Below are positions 5,784 to 6,936 of a stretch of DNA of 6,936 bases, in pieces. How positions within the stretch are numbered: the first letter of the stretch is position 1; every line of letters starts with the position of its first letter. Origin of the DNA: Desulfobacteraceae bacterium. Its GTDB lineage: Bacteria; Desulfobacterota; Desulfobacteria; Desulfobacterales; JAABSP01. The notes under the pieces were generated by a model. The model was given only the letters and a program-made list of their open reading frames with translations. It was not told the origin of the DNA and ran no database searches. The position numbers were made by a program, and so were the translations under genes. The DNA is taken from positions 1-6,936 of the forward strand of contig JAABTE010000137.1 of NCBI GenBank assembly GCA_011390035.1. Direction: 5' to 3'.

Positions 5784-5813
5784 GGCCCCTCGGGCCGCGC
5801 TTCCCTGGGGGCC
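5784..5813 (-). promoter_or_regulatory. 5'-terminal stem-loop of the small-protein mRNA
   Basis: GGCCCC at 5784-5789 pairs with GGGGCC at 5808-5813, with an inner GGG/CCC pair (5792-5794 with 5803-5805). If transcription starts near 5815, as the -24/-12 promoter predicts, this hairpin begins about three bases from the mRNA 5' end and stops about 17 bases before the Shine-Dalgarno. Such hairpins can protect mRNA from 5'-dependent decay. On the plus strand the same hairpin is followed by CTTTTGCTTTT, so a plus-direction terminator is an alternative reading. Confidence 0.5.
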
Positions 5814-5825
5814 GGCTTTTGCTTT

Positions 5826-5841
5826 TGCAATTCGCATACCA
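5826..5841 (-). promoter_or_regulatory. predicted sigma-54 (-24/-12) promoter of the small-protein gene
   Basis: The minus strand reads TGGTATGCGAATTGCA. The invariant GG and GC are exactly 10 bp apart, and all but two defined bases of the TGGCACG-N4-TTGCW consensus match (TAT in place of CAC). The predicted start is near 5815, 62 bases upstream of the ATG. A sigma-54 activator gene lies immediately upstream on the same strand. Confidence 0.65.
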
Positions 5842-5938
5842 GAAACATAAGTGCCTGATATCCTTCAAACGGCATGGAAGATGGGCATGGAGGATGGGGA
5901 AACTGGCGGATAAGAGATCGGAATGGGAAGGCAAAAAC

Positions 5939-5953
5939 GGGCGGAATCCGCCC
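5939..5953. promoter_or_regulatory. palindrome copy A: putative enhancer site, or terminator of the sigma-54 activator gene
   Basis: GGGCGGAATCCGCCC has perfect 7-bp arms around one A. Its centre lies about 131 bp upstream of the predicted sigma-54 transcript start, a usual distance for an activator enhancer site. On the minus strand it is also followed by GTTTTTG, so it could terminate the activator mRNA. The two roles are not exclusive. Confidence 0.55.
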
Positions 5954-5970
5954 CGAATTCCTGTCGATGA

Positions 5971-6007
5971 GATTTAATATATTGAGTTAATTAGAATTAA
6001 TTTTTTT
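5971..6007. other. AT-rich segment between the two palindromes
   Basis: This stretch is almost entirely A/T, unlike its GC-rich surroundings. It contains TTAATT-AG-AATTAA (5987-6000), a perfect short inverted repeat, and ends in seven Ts. An intrinsically bent or flexible segment between enhancer sites and promoter would help DNA looping, but this is inference. The rest of the 279-bp gap between the two minus-strand genes holds no other gene that I can support. Confidence 0.55.
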
Positions 6008-6022
6008 GGGCGGAATCCGCCC
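6008..6022. promoter_or_regulatory. palindrome copy B: putative enhancer site
   Basis: This is identical over all 15 bases to the copy at 5939, with centres 69 bp apart. It lies 10 bp beyond the stop codon of the activator gene. On the minus strand it is followed by A's, not T's, so it is not a normal terminator, which favours a protein-binding role. Its centre is about 200 bp upstream of the predicted sigma-54 start. Confidence 0.55.
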
Positions 6023-6032
6023 GATTGGGGCG

Positions 6033-6936
6033 CTACAAGCCCAGTCGCTTCATTCGGCGAAAAAGCGCCCGCCGGGAAAGCCCCAGCGTCTCCGCCGCCC
6101 GGGTGCGATTGTATCGACAGTCTGCAAGGGCGGCGGTGATCTTTTCGGCCTCGAATCGATCAAGGGCCGCCCGCAGCTCCAATTCCGCCCCGGAATCCGC
6201 AACTCCGCCGCCCGCCGAGGATTCATCCCGCAGCGGGGTGTAAGGCCCATCATTCCGCTGCGGGGAGAGAGGCCCATCATCCGGCGCTCCGGGGAATGCC
6301 CCGCCGCCGGCCTGACCGGGCTCCTCACCCGAGACCCGGATGAAATCGAGGGACCGCACCGTCAAAAACCGCTGCAACACGTTCTGCAACTCCCGCACGT
6401 TGCCCGGCCAGTCATATTGTAAAAGCCTATCCATCACCCCCGGCGGCAGGGGCCGGGCCACGCCCTTGCCGGCAAATCGCCGGAGAAAATGCTCCACCAG
6501 CAGGGGAACGTCCTCGCGCCGGTCCCTGAGCGGCGGCACGGTGATGGGAATGACGCTGATCCGATAAAAAAAATCCTCCCGCATCAGCCCAGTGCGCACC
6601 ATGGCCATGGGCTCTTTGTTGGTGGCGGCGATGATCCGGGCGTCGGCTGTGCGCGGCCGCCGATCCCCAACGGGCGCGTACTCTCCCGATTCCAGCGCCC
6701 GCAGCAGCTTCACCTGCATGTTCAGGCCGATCTCCCCCACCTCGTCCAGAAACAGGGTGCCCGTGTGGGCCGCTGCGAAATAGCCGGCCTTGTCCATGTG
6801 GGCGCCGGTGAAGGCGCCCTTCCGGTGGCCGAAGAACTCGCTTTCGATCAGGCTTTCCGGAATCGCCCCGCAGTTGACCGGCACAAAAGGCTTGTCCGCC
6901 CGCGCCGAAAGCTGGTGAATGGCCCTGGCCACCAGC
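6033..6936 (-). CDS. sigma-54-dependent transcriptional activator (NtrC/EBP type), C-terminal part, 5' end outside the window
   Basis: The 300 visible residues are an AAA+ enhancer-binding protein. The fragment opens with LVARAIHQLSARADKPFVPVNC, which directly follows the Walker A loop in this family, so Walker A and any sensor domain lie beyond the right edge. With the first complete codon as residue 1, GAFTGA, which contacts sigma-54, is at 40-45; Walker B TLFLDE at 60-65; the arginine-finger region MREDFFYRIS at 118-127; and the sensor II region WPGNVREL at 176-183. A Gly/Pro-rich linker (about 202-250) with a duplicated nine-residue unit precedes the Fis-type helix-turn-helix (NRTRAAETLGLSRRALFRRMKRL, about 276-298). 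The protein remodels sigma-54 RNA polymerase from upstream sites. Whether it is a response regulator or a PAS/GAF type cannot be seen. A gene with a -24/-12 promoter lies downstream. Confidence 0.95.
   Translation of the reverse strand, partial: LVARAIHQLSARADKPFVPVNCGAIPESLIESEFFGHRKGAFTGAHMDKAGYFAAAHTGTLFLDEVGEIGLNMQVKLLRALESGEYAPVGDRRPRTADARIIAATNKEPMAMVRTGLMREDFFYRISVIPITVPPLRDRREDVPLLVEHFLRRFAGKGVARPLPPGVMDRLLQYDWPGNVRELQNVLQRFLTVRSLDFIRVSGEEPGQAGGGAFPGAPDDGPLSPQRNDGPYTPLRDESSAGGGVADSGAELELRAALDRFEAEKITAALADCRYNRTRAAETLGLSRRALFRRMKRLGL
6228..6281 (-). repeat. 27-bp tandem duplication in the activator linker
   Basis: Units 6228-6254 and 6255-6281 match at 22 of 27 positions and stay in frame, encoding two (D/N)DGPxxPxR repeats between the AAA+ domain and the helix-turn-helix. 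It lengthens a flexible linker and does not touch a motif. It may vary between strains. Confidence 0.8.

Noticed and set aside
5568..5837. Longer 89-residue form of the small protein starting at 5837
   Set aside because: Its ATG lies inside the predicted -24/-12 promoter and has no Shine-Dalgarno, while the internal ATG at 5753 has a near-ideal one.
6008..6022. Palindrome copy B as the terminator of the activator gene
   Set aside because: On the gene's strand the hairpin is followed by A's rather than T's; copy A, with GTTTTTG, is the better terminator candidate.

Overview
The window is GC-rich, densely coding bacterial chromosome. I infer a sulfate-reducer-type Desulfobacterota (former Deltaproteobacteria) from the gene set (an AlaC-type aminotransferase, homoserine dehydrogenase with ACT domain, ThrH, YbgC-like thioesterase, sigma-54 activator) and general base composition. 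This is an impression; no 16S or marker search was possible.

Left part (1-1455, minus strand): the 5' end of tsaD (tRNA t6A synthesis) runs off the left edge and lies downstream of purM (purine synthesis). Between them is a 264-bp gap with an 18-bp tandem repeat and a hairpin that probably terminates purM. Middle left (1456-1657): a compact divergent promoter region with back-to-back sigma-70-type promoters for purM and for the aminotransferase gene, plus a near-perfect 21-bp palindrome in the aminotransferase leader.

Centre (1658-5362, plus strand): an amino-acid cluster. It holds alaC-like aminotransferase, hom, thrH and a YbgC-like acyl-CoA thioesterase. The aminotransferase and hom are separated by 114 bp of AT-rich DNA with repeated TGTATAAAT units. 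thrH and the thioesterase overlap by 4 bp. hom makes homoserine and ThrH can move phosphate from phosphoserine to homoserine, so the pair could feed threonine synthesis and release serine. The last 62 bp around the thioesterase stop codon are duplicated in tandem, and most differences between the copies are synonymous.

Right part (5363-6936): on the minus strand lie the C-terminal 300 residues of a sigma-54 enhancer-binding activator and, downstream, an unrecognised 61-residue protein. The small gene has a well-matched -24/-12 (sigma-54) promoter, a 5'-terminal hairpin in its predicted mRNA, and a near-ideal Shine-Dalgarno. Two identical 15-bp palindromes lie about 131 and 200 bp upstream of the predicted start, where enhancer sites for such activators normally sit. 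Activator, enhancer-like sites, sigma-54 promoter and orphan small protein together form the most interesting candidate system here; the link is inferred from sequence layout only.
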